The notes: generated from the letters alone by a model not told the origin. 64,000 nucleotides of DNA from Paenibacillus polygoni (GCF_030263935.1 NZ_CP127162.1:4111501-4175500), one strand, 5' to 3'; positions 33,987-42,798 are shown, counted from the stretch's first letter. Made by a program: numbers and translations.

Positions 33987-34301
33987 TTAGTGTTTGGAAA
34001 TCAGGTTTTTCAGGTTTTCTTTGGAGTTCAGTCCAACGACTTTATCAACGGGCTGACCATCTTTGAACAGAATCAAAGTTGGAATACTCATTACGCCAAA
34101 ACGGGAAGCAGATTCAGGATTCTCATCTACGTTCACCTTAGCAATTTTAACGTCATCGCCAACGTCAGCAGCTAGCTCTTCCAAGATCGGAGCAAGCATT
34201 TTACAAGGACCGCACCAAGGCGCCCAGAAATCTACAAGAACCGTTCCTGTACCTTCAACTTCAGTGTTAAAGGATTGATCGGATACATTTACAATAGCCA
34301 T
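33987..34301 (-). CDS. trxA: thioredoxin
   Basis: 104 residues, standard length. The redox site WAPWCGPCKML is at residues 27-37, the buried Asp is in VLVDFWAP, and the cis-Pro loop is MSIPTLILF near 73. It reduces cytoplasmic disulfides with thioredoxin reductase. AAGGAGG precedes the ATG by 9 nt. An extended -10 promoter (TGCTATAAT, minus strand, 34374-34382) lies about 75 nt upstream. An imperfect inverted repeat lies between promoter and start. Confidence 0.96.
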   Translation of the reverse strand: MAIVNVSDQSFNTEVEGTGTVLVDFWAPWCGPCKMLAPILEELAADVGDDVKIAKVNVDENPESASRFGVMSIPTLILFKDGQPVDKVVGLNSKENLKNLISKH

Positions 34302-34373
34302 GAGAAAGTCCTCCTTCTATATCATGCACAAGTATTATTTAAACACCTTATCGTTATCATAAACGATTACTTT

Positions 34374-34382
34374 ATTATAGCA
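34374..34382 (-). promoter_or_regulatory. extended -10 promoter of trxA
   Basis: Minus strand TGCTATAAT. The -35 region is poor, as expected for an extended -10 promoter. ATCGTT/AACGAT arms (34350-34367) lie just downstream and could be an operator. Confidence 0.55.
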
Positions 34383-34534
34383 TATAACGATGTGTAATGC
34401 GAAACGTTTGATCATTTCCTAACCCTACAATTTCTTTACAAAATCTTCCTATAACCGTTATACTTGAATAAATTCGTACACGCTGTTATTTGAAAGATCT
34501 ACAGCGTATACATTCTTATAAAGGAGGGTCCATC

Positions 34535-34693
34535 ATGGAACCAAAAGTGCTTCGTCCTTATGATCCACGTTCCCACAAGAATGAAGAACCCCGTAATGAT
34601 TTATTCGATCTTATGGGTGGATTTTTTGGCATGTTCCTGTTCATGACGGTCATCTTTTTTGGAATGGTCATTATTAAATTCCTGATCAGTTAA
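34535..34693 (+). CDS. small membrane protein, possibly YqzM-like
   Basis: 52 residues from the ATG at 34535, with GGAGGG 6 nt upstream. The first ~24 residues are hydrophilic (EPKVLRPYDPRSHKNEEPR), followed by one membrane helix (GGFFGMFLFMTVIFFGMVIIKFLIS). The C-terminal end IIKFLIS resembles the small YqzM proteins of Bacillus (about 45 residues); I am not certain of that match. A promoter (TTTACA, 18 bp, TATACT) lies just upstream at about 34435-34465 and a terminator follows. Function unknown. Confidence 0.7.
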   Translation: MEPKVLRPYDPRSHKNEEPRNDLFDLMGGFFGMFLFMTVIFFGMVIIKFLIS

Positions 34694-34716
34694 GCGCCAA
34701 AGATCCAGGAGACACC

Positions 34717-34764
34717 AAAGTCTGATTCTTTCTCTATATAGAGAATAGGATCAGACTTTGTTTA
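34717..34764. terminator. terminator after the small membrane protein gene
   Basis: CAAAGTCTGAT pairs with ATCAGACTTTG; the inner arms TTCTCTA/TAGAGAA also pair. A T-rich tract follows on the plus strand. Confidence 0.8.
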
Positions 34765-34835
34765 TTTTGCTGCTTAGAGCGATTTATTATTCAGTTCTTC
34801 AAAAAAAAGAAAATTCCACTGTCTTATCTAACTCT

Positions 34836-35792
34836 TTATCCTCGATGTTTCCCCCGCTGATTCTCTCCGCGCACAGGGACCACTTCAACAAAAGGCCGAA
34901 TACGATCCATGAGTCGTTGCCCTTTGTGTCTTTCTTCCCCATCCTTGCTTGTAAAACTCAGATGTTGTTCCAAACTTTCCAAACTGTAGTTGGAGGTATA
35001 GAACGTTGGTTTACGGTTCATTCGGTAATTTAAAATGGAACCCAGAACATGATCGCGTACCCATGGACTTAAGTTTTCTGCCCCGATATCATCAAAAATG
35101 AGCAAATCACAATTTTTTAATATTTCCGTTGTTTCTTTTAACTTCTGTCCTTCCTGAATCATGGATTTTAGATCTTCCACAAAGTCAGGCATATAGACGA
35201 TCACACCCGTATAACCAAGAAGAGCAAGTTCATGAAGCAAATACCCCATTAAAAATGTCTTCCCTGTTCCAAAACTTCCTTCGAGATATAGCCCTTCAGG
35301 TGATAAACCATTTTGCTTCGTATCATTAATATAACGGAACACTTTATTCACTGCTGGGGCACGCTGCAAGTCTTTCCGTAAAATCTCTGCCACATTATAT
35401 CCTTCACTTAGCGTGCGCTCATCCACATAGAAACTGCGGATTCGCTCTTTCACCTGCTTGTCATGGTCGCTTTTCAGCTGTAGAGAGCAAGGAGTCTTCT
35501 TATCTATAATTTCAGGTTGTCCATTAAAATATTCAACCGAAAGTTTGGAATAATGACCTTGAAAATCATTGGGGCAATTCGCTAGTCCCGGACAATTCGC
35601 ACAATGATTACGGTCTTTCGCATATTGATAAAATTTACTTAATGAAAGCTTAAACTTCATATCATCCACTTCAGGATGTTCTTCCCTGAATTTTTGCACA
35701 AAGGGATCTGCATTAACCTGATCTTCAATGCGCTTTGATTGCTGACGAAAGGATGGATTCAACTGCTGCAAAATGGGGCCTAAAGATTCCAT
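34836..35792 (-). CDS. dnaI: primosomal protein DnaI (helicase loader)
   Basis: 318 residues. The N-terminal domain has a Cys-rich zinc site (NHCANCPGLANCPND near residue 80), as in DnaI. The C-terminal AAA+ domain has Walker A GSFGTGKTFLMG near 172, Walker B LLIFDDIGAE near 233 and an RNLD-like sensor region (RMNRKPTFYTSNYSLESL). DnaI loads the DnaC helicase (the E. coli DnaB equivalent) at oriC and at restarting forks, with DnaB and DnaD. It is directly downstream of dnaB on the same strand. Confidence 0.95.
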   Translation of the reverse strand: MESLGPILQQLNPSFRQQSKRIEDQVNADPFVQKFREEHPEVDDMKFKLSLSKFYQYAKDRNHCANCPGLANCPNDFQGHYSKLSVEYFNGQPEIIDKKTPCSLQLKSDHDKQVKERIRSFYVDERTLSEGYNVAEILRKDLQRAPAVNKVFRYINDTKQNGLSPEGLYLEGSFGTGKTFLMGYLLHELALLGYTGVIVYMPDFVEDLKSMIQEGQKLKETTEILKNCDLLIFDDIGAENLSPWVRDHVLGSILNYRMNRKPTFYTSNYSLESLEQHLSFTSKDGEERHKGQRLMDRIRPFVEVVPVRGENQRGKHRG

Positions 35793-35873
35793 AGGTATAG
35801 TTTGCGCCCACCTTTCTTCTTAGATTGTTAATTATAATCGCTTAAGCTCCGCCAAGCGTACCTAACCGAAACT

Positions 35874-37409
35874 TTAAGAAAAAGTAGTTCGTTTCGCCTG
35901 CATTTCCTCTGCAAAACGAATCATTTCCTCCAGTTCTTCCTCACTTACTACATCAGTGCTGCCTGTATCTTGAACAATGGGAATCTCGGGTTTGGATCTT
36001 GTCTGCTGTTGATATGAACGAGGCCGGCTTGTTTTCGGCGTCCGTTCTCCAGCTCCCGTTTTTTCTTTGTTCCCTTTGATTTTTGCTTGATCCCGTATAT
36101 ATTGAACTGCTTTCTCATAAGTATAAACTTGTTTTAGCAGCATATTGGATGCAATAGCTTCCACAAAATTACGATTAATTCGCTGATCGTTGCCCGATAC
36201 AACCATGGTCATCAGATAATGGATCAGTACATTAATCACTTCTGCTGGCAGCTTATAGCTCAAATCAACCTTTTCAAAAATATCAATCAGATTATCCGGA
36301 ACAGAACCAGGGAAGAACGTTTGTAATAAACGTAAATAAGGCTCGTTCCTTAGCATCATATTATATTGATGAATGTCACATTTGGTCGCAAATTGAGGAG
36401 GAACCTCAAGATAGTACTCCATTTCAACGACATGTTCAACAGGCAGTTCATCATTTGGTTCATTCTGCGCGGCCTGACGAAGATTAACCACTTTGGCTGC
36501 ATGAATGCTTTGTTCTTCTTTCCGTTTCTTCCCTTGCCGAAATGTTTGACTCGCCAGTTGCTGAAGCCGATCAAGAATGACCTCGCCTTGCGGATTAAAC
36601 ACCCCATCTTCATCAAGCAACCTGCATACATCTTGAACACCTAAGCTATATTTATGGACTACATAATTAATAATCCCCATCTGCTCTGTATCAAATCGGA
36701 GATGTTCCACATGACGACGATTTATGGATTCCTTCGGGAAACGAAGGATAATATCTGAATAGTTCAGTTTGCTTTCTTCTGGTACAGACAGAGTCGCTTG
36801 ATCCGCTCTGCCGCTGGATACTTCGACTAAAGCTTGTTCAAGCTCATAGTCAATTACATGCGTATTCAGCTCGAAAATCTCATAAAAAGGGACCGAAATA
36901 TTTTCTTTATTCATAGCAGACATACCAACATCCGCTGCATCTTCTGTCCAAAGCTGAGACCGCAAAGCCAGCACGGCAAACTTGCCAATTCGATCTCTGA
37001 GAAGCAAAGTCAAATGCTGTGTCCTGAAAAACTCTCCAGGTGAAAGCGGTGGACTAAGCTCATATTCATAGGTATATTCATCTGTCTCTGGCACATAAAC
37101 CCGTGAGGTTTGTAAAAGGCCGACCGCTTCCAGCTTGGAAGTTTGTTCCATTAGGAACGAGCGTCCCTTCTCACTTGGATCTATCCCCAAAGTCAGAAAT
37201 AATTTACGTTGCTGTTCCATTCCTGAGTAACCAATCTGATCAGCTCTTATATGCTGAAACAATAAATGGTACAAACTGATGGCAAACGCGCCTACCATCG
37301 GCTGATAGGCAGAGCTGAGCATCCGTTCGTCCAGGCTGCTAAGGCCAAACTCACGGAAAACGCAGTAACGATGATTTTCTGTAAAGTGAAGCATATTCTT
37401 CACGCGCAT
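35874..37409 (-). CDS. dnaB: replication initiation and membrane attachment protein DnaB
   Basis: 511 residues. An N-terminal region (FREFGLSSLDERMLSSAYQPMVGAFAISLYHLLF) and a C-terminal DnaB_2-type domain (about 330-430: PEVINVLIHYLMTMV and VEAIASNMLLKQVYTYEKAVQYI) match the Gram-positive primosome protein DnaB, which recruits DnaI and helicase. The last ~75 residues are charged and disordered. It is not the replicative helicase, despite the symbol. It is followed after 81 bp by dnaI, the arrangement known from Bacillus. GGAG lies 9 nt before the ATG. Confidence 0.92.
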   Translation of the reverse strand: MRVKNMLHFTENHRYCVFREFGLSSLDERMLSSAYQPMVGAFAISLYHLLFQHIRADQIGYSGMEQQRKLFLTLGIDPSEKGRSFLMEQTSKLEAVGLLQTSRVYVPETDEYTYEYELSPPLSPGEFFRTQHLTLLLRDRIGKFAVLALRSQLWTEDAADVGMSAMNKENISVPFYEIFELNTHVIDYELEQALVEVSSGRADQATLSVPEESKLNYSDIILRFPKESINRRHVEHLRFDTEQMGIINYVVHKYSLGVQDVCRLLDEDGVFNPQGEVILDRLQQLASQTFRQGKKRKEEQSIHAAKVVNLRQAAQNEPNDELPVEHVVEMEYYLEVPPQFATKCDIHQYNMMLRNEPYLRLLQTFFPGSVPDNLIDIFEKVDLSYKLPAEVINVLIHYLMTMVVSGNDQRINRNFVEAIASNMLLKQVYTYEKAVQYIRDQAKIKGNKEKTGAGERTPKTSRPRSYQQQTRSKPEIPIVQDTGSTDVVSEEELEEMIRFAEEMQAKRTTFS

Positions 37410-37616
37410 TGCTCATTACTCCTTCTCTCCGATTTGTAGTGAACTCTATTCTATCATAAAAAGGGCCGGCTTAAATCTTCAAATATAGCCAAAATCCCTG
37501 CTTAATCTTTCCGCTATTCCCTCTTATCTGACAAATGTTCGCATTCCCTCTGTTTTTGAAATCGAGTTTTTCATTGTACTCTACTATTCTATGAAAAGGG
37601 AAGCGTTTCATGACAA

Positions 37617-37648
37617 AACCCTCTTCTCATGATATGAAAAGAGGGCAA
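37617..37648 (-). terminator. terminator after the YuiB-like gene
   Basis: CCCTCTT pairs with AAGAGGG around an ATGATAT-containing loop; on the minus strand TTTTG follows. Confidence 0.65.
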
Positions 37649-37676
37649 GTATACACCTAAATATAATAGGGTAAAA

Positions 37677-37970
37677 TCAAAACATTTTGTAGCCGCCGAT
37701 ACGCAGCTTTTGGATTGTCCATCCACTAAGAATTGCACCTGCCACACCGCTGAGTCCGATTAAATAATCAACAGGTCCATAAGAACTCATATGTGTACCG
37801 AAACTGCTACTTCGATCCCACATGGAGAAAATGACAATGGGTATAAGGACAATGATAAATAGATAAGCAGGAAACCAAGTCGTTTTCATGAGCATATTCA
37901 AAATAAAACCGATGCCAAACATCATTACAAAAAACAAGATCATAAGCACGAGCACAGGTAAAAACTGCAT
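37677..37970 (-). CDS. YuiB-like small membrane protein
   Basis: 97 residues with three hydrophobic segments: VLVLMILFFVMMFGIGFILNML, YLFIIVLIPIVIFSMW and YLIGLSGVAGAILSGW. The first segment (FFVMMFGIGFILNMLMK) closely resembles the YuiB family of Bacillus, whose gene lies near yumB and yumC. Here NDH-2 and yumC genes follow at 39-42 kb, which supports the match. Function unknown. AGGAGG lies upstream of the ATG, and a hairpin terminator lies 30 bp after the stop. Confidence 0.72.
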   Translation of the reverse strand: MQFLPVLVLMILFFVMMFGIGFILNMLMKTTWFPAYLFIIVLIPIVIFSMWDRSSSFGTHMSSYGPVDYLIGLSGVAGAILSGWTIQKLRIGGYKMF

Positions 37971-38111
37971 TCGCTTACATCCTCCTTCTTTCTACCAAAT
38001 CATGAATCTCTATCCATAACAGATAATAAATAGTGTAACCCAAAATAGGTGTCACGGCAATGAACTTTCTAGGTTCCGCCAGCGTTTACCGACTTTTAAT
38101 GAGATCTTCAT

Positions 38112-38141
38112 TTGCCCTGCTACTTCCGCCTTTGATACAAT
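38112..38141 (+). promoter_or_regulatory. sigma-A promoter of hemQ
   Basis: TTGCCC (38112-38117) and TACAAT (38136-38141) with 18 bp spacing, about 60 nt before the hemQ start. Confidence 0.55.
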
Positions 38142-38209
38142 AGAATCATTGATTTCATCTATGAAATAATCTGATATACAAAATTTAATATCATATAGGA
38201 GTGAAACAA

Positions 38210-38956
38210 ATGAACGAAGCTGCATCGACTCTGGAAGGCTGGTATGCTCTACATGATTTCCGATCCATTAACTGGGCCGCTTGGCGTTCTGCTGATGAGG
38301 AAGCACGCGCTGTTGCTTTAGACGACCTGCAAGAATTTTTACAAGAGTGGACTTCTGTTGAGGAAGCCGGGAACGGCAGTTCAGCCGTATATACGATCAT
38401 CGGTCAAAAAGCTGATTTTGTAATGATGCATTTACGTGAATCTTTGGAAGACCTCAATGCACTTGAAAATGCATTTAACAAAACAACTTTTGCTCGTTTT
38501 ACGACCAAAGCTTACTCTTATGTCAGTGTAGTAGAACTGAGTAATTACCTTGCTGGTAAAGATGCTGATCCGATGCAAAATCCAGAAATTGTAGCACGTC
38601 TGAAGCCGATTCTTCCAAAAAGACAATATATTTGTTTCTATCCAATGAATAAAAAGCGGGACCTAAGCGATAACTGGTACATGCTCTCTATGGACGAGCG
38701 AAAAGCGATGATGAGAAGCCATGGTCTGATTGGACGCAGCTATGCAGGCAAGGTAAAACAAATCATTACCGGCTCTGTTGGTTTCGATGATTGGGAATGG
38801 GGCGTTACTCTCTTTGCCGATGATGCTCTTCAGTTCAAAAAGCTGGTGTACGAGATGCGTTTTGATGAAGTTAGCGCACGTTACGGAGAATTCGGTTCTT
38901 TCTATGTAGGTAGTCTTTTGAATCCCGAATCTTTTGAAAGTATGTTAAAGATATAA
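38210..38956 (+). CDS. hemQ: coproheme decarboxylase (HemQ/ChdC)
   Basis: 248 residues from the ATG at 38210 (GGAG 8 nt upstream; an in-frame GTG at 38201 lies too close). It belongs to the chlorite-dismutase-like fold. YPMNKKRD near residue 147 holds the catalytic Tyr and the nearby Lys, and [17 protein letters not shown] near 173 holds the proximal heme His. It converts coproheme III to heme b with peroxide, the last step of the Gram-positive heme pathway. Monocistronic, with its own promoter and a terminator after the stop. Confidence 0.94.
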   Translation: MNEAASTLEGWYALHDFRSINWAAWRSADEEARAVALDDLQEFLQEWTSVEEAGNGSSAVYTIIGQKADFVMMHLRESLEDLNALENAFNKTTFARFTTKAYSYVSVVELSNYLAGKDADPMQNPEIVARLKPILPKRQYICFYPMNKKRDLSDNWYMLSMDERKAMMRSHGLIGRSYAGKVKQIITGSVGFDDWEWGVTLFADDALQFKKLVYEMRFDEVSARYGEFGSFYVGSLLNPESFESMLKI

Positions 38957-38973
38957 TATAAATGAGCTCATAT

Positions 38974-39012
38974 AATAAAAAGGATGCCCTTATGCGGCAT
39001 CCTTTTTATTAT
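38974..39012. terminator. bidirectional terminator between hemQ and the small gene at 39025
   Basis: AATAAAAAGGATGCC pairs with GGCATCCTTTTTATT around TTATGC; T-runs on both strands. Confidence 0.9.
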
Positions 39013-39024
39013 ATGTTTCTTCGT

Positions 39025-39276
39025 TTAGTCGTTCTCTTCTTCGAGCTTCTTTAAGGATTCCAGAAATTCAGCCGTAGCCCGATCGCGGTCACGACCTTTT
39101 TCTTTTAACCTTTCAATAGCAGGTAATATCAAAATATCGATTTCCTTTTGTACGATATAAGATAGATCATACTTTTCCTGCTCTTCGAGATAACTGCCAA
39201 CTTCCATTAAGGCATGATATCGATCCAGTTCATCTCTTTTGAGTAGTCCTCTTACCTGTACACTGCAATGTCTCAT
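39025..39276 (-). CDS. hypothetical 83-residue charged protein downstream of NDH-2
   Basis: 83 residues, highly charged and mostly helical: KRDELDRYHALMEVGSYLEEQ near residue 13, then EIDILILPAIERLKEK and a C-terminal Glu/Lys-rich helix. There is no membrane segment or Cys pair. It starts 4 bp after the NDH-2 stop on the same strand, with AAGGAAGG about 12 nt upstream of the ATG, so it is probably cotranslated. I do not recognise a family. Its position suggests an accessory role for the dehydrogenase, but this is a guess. Confidence 0.65.
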   Translation of the reverse strand: MRHCSVQVRGLLKRDELDRYHALMEVGSYLEEQEKYDLSYIVQKEIDILILPAIERLKEKGRDRDRATAEFLESLKKLEEEND

Positions 39277-39279
39277 GGT

Positions 39280-40470
39280 TTAAAAGAACCTTCCTTTTTG
39301 GAGTACAAGCGGTATACCGCCAATTACATATAAATAGCGAATATCCACTGCTTTTTTCAGCTGTGCTGCTTTCCAGCCCTTCCACTTCTTCCCGTTCACA
39401 ATCGCTATGGCTTCCCCTTTACCGAGTGAAGCGACCGTTCCTTTGTGGCTGAATGTGAACTTGCTCAGCTGTTTGCCGCGAATCGAAAGAGCTATATTTT
39501 TCGCACAATTCACTCCCTGCTGCATCGCAATTTGAGCCGTCGGTGGATAAGGACGGCCCTCCTTGTTTAGTACGAGTGAGCTGTCTCCTATGATGTATAT
39601 ATGATCGTAACCTGGTGCTCTTAAATACTCATCTACTTTGACACGTCCGCGTGTCACCTCAAATCCAGCATTCTCGATCAGCTTGTTACCTCGAATTCCC
39701 CCAGTCCACACCACGGTAGAGGCTTCAATTCGTTCGCCGTCTCCAATGATGACACCACCGGCAAAACACTCTTTTATCGGCACGCCGATTCGAAGAATAA
39801 TTCCTTTATTCTTGAGTACATCCATAGCATACTCTACTAATTCTTTATCAAAGCCGGGAAGCGGTGTGGGAGCTGCCTCGACATTGTAGAGTTCCACTTT
39901 TTCTGGATCTACATCAAACTCTTTGCATAGAAGAGGTAAGCGGTCTGCCAGTTCAGATACAAATTCCACTCCGCTAAACCCAGCTCCTCCAACCACAAAT
40001 CGCAGACGGCTTGCTATGCTGTCATTTTTATAACAAGCAAACTGGTATTCAATATGTTCTCGAATTAATCTTACGGAATTAATACTGCGAATCGTCATTG
40101 CATGGTCTTTCATTCCGGGTATCCCAAATGTCTCGGGTTCTCCGCCTAGACTGACGACTAAAATATCATACGATAAGGTGCCGTCTTCCAATATTACTTT
40201 TTTCTCGTGCGGCCTAATATCTTTTACAGCAGATTTCACAAGATCGATCTTGAACTCGTCAATCAGCTTCGAAATGGGTACCCTTGCATGATCAATAGTA
40301 TCCGTCCCAGCAGCTGGCATGTGCAGATGCGTTGTTATGTAGTGGTAGTCGTGCCTGTTTACCAGTGTGACATCTGCTTCATTGTAGTTCAGTTCCTTTT
40401 GAAGTCGCTGTGCGGTTAGTATACCGCCATAGCCTGCGCCAAGGATGACGATCTTAGGAATGTTACTCAT
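39280..40470 (-). CDS. type II NADH dehydrogenase (NDH-2-like, YumB-like)
   Basis: 396 residues. Two Rossmann motifs: KIVILGAGYGGILTAQRL (FAD) at the N-terminus and LRFVVGGAGFSGVEFVSELADR (NADH) near residue 158. YIIGDSSLVLN near 292 and YPPTAQIAMQQGVNCAKNI near 310 are the conserved FAD/quinone-side segments. It passes electrons from NADH to menaquinone without pumping protons and is a peripheral membrane protein. It is the paralogue of the gene at 56048. It starts the two-gene unit with the small gene at 39025. Confidence 0.9.
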   Translation of the reverse strand: MSNIPKIVILGAGYGGILTAQRLQKELNYNEADVTLVNRHDYHYITTHLHMPAAGTDTIDHARVPISKLIDEFKIDLVKSAVKDIRPHEKKVILEDGTLSYDILVVSLGGEPETFGIPGMKDHAMTIRSINSVRLIREHIEYQFACYKNDSIASRLRFVVGGAGFSGVEFVSELADRLPLLCKEFDVDPEKVELYNVEAAPTPLPGFDKELVEYAMDVLKNKGIILRIGVPIKECFAGGVIIGDGERIEASTVVWTGGIRGNKLIENAGFEVTRGRVKVDEYLRAPGYDHIYIIGDSSLVLNKEGRPYPPTAQIAMQQGVNCAKNIALSIRGKQLSKFTFSHKGTVASLGKGEAIAIVNGKKWKGWKAAQLKKAVDIRYLYVIGGIPLVLQKGRFF

Positions 40471-40971
40471 GCGCCTACCCCTCCAAAATCATTCAACTCT
40501 TTAATAGAAGGCCTAAGAATAAGAATATAGTAAGAAATTAACGCCTGAAAGCGATAACTTTTAAATAAAGATTACTTAGGCACCTTATAAACCCAACTTA
40601 TAAAAATTGATTCAATCCACTAAAGGCAAAGATAGTTCTATCCCTATTCATTAAAACGACATGTTATGTCATGAGGTTTCAAAACTTTATAAAATAAACG
40701 GTAAATACGTAAAAATCAAGAAAAAAATTCACGCAACAAAAATGATAGCGATACAACCTTAAAATAGCAAGTGACAATATACCCTTTTATAGATATAAAA
40801 TACAGAATAACTACTTTAAATACAGGCAAAACAGAATGGAAGTCACCTTTGCAACAAATTGCGGTAGTGTCTATAATGAAAAATGAATTTAACTTAAGAA
40901 TCGACAATCTCGTGGATATCCGTGACGTTATTGATTCACAATAACATATAGAGAAAGGTGTGTTCTATAAA
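40471..40971. promoter_or_regulatory. AT-rich intergenic region with the yumC promoter
   Basis: A strong plus-strand sigma-A promoter: TTGCAA (40849-40854), 17 bp, TATAAT (40872-40877). The ~90-nt leader contains a small perfect hairpin GTTATTG/CAATAAC (40927-40945). The left 350 bp are very AT-rich and I see no gene there. Confidence 0.7.
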
Positions 40972-41979
40972 ATGACGACCTCTGCATCTGAAACTACTTA
41001 CGAGATGACCGATTTACTCATTATCGGCGGTGGTCCTGCCGGAATGTTTGCTGCTTTTTATGGCGGTATGCGTCAGGCATCTGTGAAAATCGTGGAGAGT
41101 ATGCCTCAATTGGGCGGCCAGCTCGCTGCATTATACCCGGAGAAATTCATTTATGATGTTGCCGGCTTCCCTAAAATTACAGCAGGAGAACTGGTGAATA
41201 ATCTCCTCACACAAATGGATCGTTTTGATACAGACATTAGACTTGAAGAAAAAGTCATTTCTGTCGAGAAGAAAGAAGAACGGCATTTTGTTGTTACAAC
41301 CGACAAAGATGTTCATCATGCGAAATCCATCATTATTACAGCAGGTGTAGGCGCTTTCGAACCACGCAGACTGGATCTTGAAGGAGCAGCACGTTTTGAA
41401 AAAGCAAATCTTCATTATTTTGTCAGTGACCTGAGCCGTTTTGCAGGTAAAAAAGTACTGATCAGCGGCGGCGGCGACTCTGCTGTTGACTGGGCGCTTA
41501 TGCTTGAGCCCATTGCTGAACAAGTTACACTAATCCACCGCCGGGACAAATTCCGCGCACATGAACATAGTGTTGAGAATCTGATGGCTTCCAAAGTAAA
41601 TGTGATCACTCCTACCGAAATCGCTGAGCTGCACGGAGAAGATCGCATTACAAAAGTTACTCTTTCTCATGTAAAAACCAAAGAAACACAAGAAATTGAA
41701 GTCGATGATGTCATTGTAAACTTTGGTTTCATCTCTTCTCTTGGACCTATTGCTGAATGGGGAATTGATATTCAAGGTAACTCTATCGTTGTTGACACTC
41801 GAATGGAGACAAGCATACCTGGCATCTTTGCAGCAGGGGATATCACCACATACGAAGGCAAGCTAAAACTGATTGCTGTCGGCTTCGGTGAAGCACCTAC
41901 AGCGGTCAATAACGCCAAAGTATATGTAGACCCGAGTGCCAAACTATCTCCTGGGCACAGCAGTAATATGAAAATGTAA
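40972..41979 (+). CDS. yumC: ferredoxin/flavodoxin-NADP+ reductase (YumC type)
   Basis: 335 residues, thioredoxin-reductase-like but without the CxxC site. Features: [18 protein letters not shown] (FAD) near residue 15, [25 protein letters not shown] near 45, [18 protein letters not shown] (NADPH) near 160 and [25 protein letters not shown] near 285. This matches the type 2 reductases of Bacillus YumC, which supply electrons to ferredoxin or flavodoxin. The ATG at 40972 is used; a GTG at 40960 is too close to the AAAGG site. Confidence 0.92.
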   Translation: MTTSASETTYEMTDLLIIGGGPAGMFAAFYGGMRQASVKIVESMPQLGGQLAALYPEKFIYDVAGFPKITAGELVNNLLTQMDRFDTDIRLEEKVISVEKKEERHFVVTTDKDVHHAKSIIITAGVGAFEPRRLDLEGAARFEKANLHYFVSDLSRFAGKKVLISGGGDSAVDWALMLEPIAEQVTLIHRRDKFRAHEHSVENLMASKVNVITPTEIAELHGEDRITKVTLSHVKTKETQEIEVDDVIVNFGFISSLGPIAEWGIDIQGNSIVVDTRMETSIPGIFAAGDITTYEGKLKLIAVGFGEAPTAVNNAKVYVDPSAKLSPGHSSNMKM

Positions 41980-42020
41980 TATTTAGTTAATTTATATTTA
42001 AAGAATAATACACCAATAAA

Positions 42021-42065
42021 AAAGGGTATCTTACTCCTGACAACCATTCAGGAGGGATACCCTTT
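42021..42065 (+). promoter_or_regulatory. hairpin that buries the ribosome binding site of the zinc-ribbon gene
   Basis: AAAGGGTATC (42021-42030) pairs with GATACCCTTT (42056-42065), and CTCCTGA (42034-42040) with TCAGGAG (42048-42054). The AGGAGGG ribosome binding site lies entirely in the 3' arm, and the TTG start (42064-42066) overlaps its foot. No T-run follows, so it is a poor terminator. Confidence 0.65.
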
Positions 42066-42342
42066 GACTTATATGTGCCCACTATGTAACGGTCTCAATA
42101 TACCTGCTGCACAACCTTGCCCCACCTGTGGTGAGCCTATCGTGGATTACGGATTAACGAAAGACTACGCTGGGCCTTACAGCCCTTATGTATCATCTTC
42201 CGATGATCTTACGATACCAGAAGCTAAAGGCTACTGCATTCACCTCATGTTCTGTCCTCACTGTCTGACGCAGTCTTCATATGCTGTAGAAACATGGGAA
42301 GTGCAAGGCCATATCGGACCGTCAAACCACGAGGATCTCTAA
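42064..42342 (+). CDS. zinc-ribbon protein of unknown function
   Basis: 92 residues with three or four CxxC pairs: CPLCNG and CPTCGE in the first 25 residues and CPHC near 74, a likely zinc ribbon with a second half-site. The central part (YGLTKDYAGPYSPYVSSSDD) is unstructured. TTG 42064 is taken as start because GGAGGG lies 7 nt upstream; the first ATG (42073) would be 16 nt away. The initiation region is inside a 17-bp hairpin. It lies 84 bp after yumC and its stop overlaps the sda stop on the other strand. No family recognised. Confidence 0.7.
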   Translation: MTYMCPLCNGLNIPAAQPCPTCGEPIVDYGLTKDYAGPYSPYVSSSDDLTIPEAKGYCIHLMFCPHCLTQSSYAVETWEVQGHIGPSNHEDL

Positions 42343-42482
42343 TGAAAAATGGCAGGGACGTCGGTGTTCAGTTCACGCCTAAGGATCTCACCTAATAATA
42401 ACTCGATGAAATCGCGTTCAAGTTGAAGCTCGATTGCCATGTGATAAGAATCGAGCAACATCTCATCTGAAAGCATAGCCAT
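42339..42482 (-). CDS. sda: Sda, checkpoint inhibitor of sporulation histidine kinase
   Basis: 47 residues, the length of B. subtilis Sda (46). The sequence MLSDEMLLDSYHMAIELQLE, then RDFIELLLGEILRRE, matches the helical-hairpin pattern LSDELL-SY-A----L-RDFIEL---EI-RR. Sda binds the sporulation kinases (KinA) and blocks their autophosphorylation when replication initiates or DNA is damaged. Either the ATG at 42482 or the one at 42476 could be used; GGAG lies 6 nt before the latter. The stop overlaps the convergent zinc-ribbon gene. A promoter and DnaA boxes lie upstream. Confidence 0.9.
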   Translation of the reverse strand: MAMLSDEMLLDSYHMAIELQLERDFIELLLGEILRRELNTDVPAIFH

Positions 42483-42517
42483 CTCCGACACAACCTTTCT
42501 TTGTTTTCCTCGTCTCT

Positions 42518-42546
42518 ATTCTATCAAAGATCAAAAAGTAGAACAA
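42518..42546 (-). promoter_or_regulatory. sigma-A promoter of sda
   Basis: Minus strand TTGTTC (42541-42546) and TAGAAT (42518-42523) with 17 bp spacing, about 35-40 nt before the sda start. Confidence 0.7.
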
Positions 42547-42554
42547 GTGTTCTG

Positions 42555-42654
42555 TTATCCACAACCAAGTGTGGAAATCCTGTGTATAGTTTGTTAATAA
42601 ATGTCAAAATCCGAAGTTTTAGAAGGAAGGATATGTGGACAATATTTATACACA
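42555..42654. promoter_or_regulatory. cluster of DnaA boxes upstream of sda
   Basis: Two sites fit TTATnCACA exactly: TTATCCACA at 42555-42563 (plus) and TTATACACA at 42646-42654 (plus). TTGTCCACA at 42634-42642 and CTATACACA at 42581-42589 (both minus) have one mismatch, and ATTTCCACA at 42570-42578 (minus) has two. The nearest box lies 9 bp from the -35 of the sda promoter. In B. subtilis sda expression is controlled by DnaA. Confidence 0.85.
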
Positions 42655-42798
42655 GGATAAAAATGTATTTTCTAACGAAAAATATATTTCATATATTATT
42701 AGAGAAATTAGCTAGATTTAAAGTGAAATGACTGGAATATAAGAAACACCCGAATATATTACCCATGAATTATCTTTCCTAAACACTTTTTTATAAAA

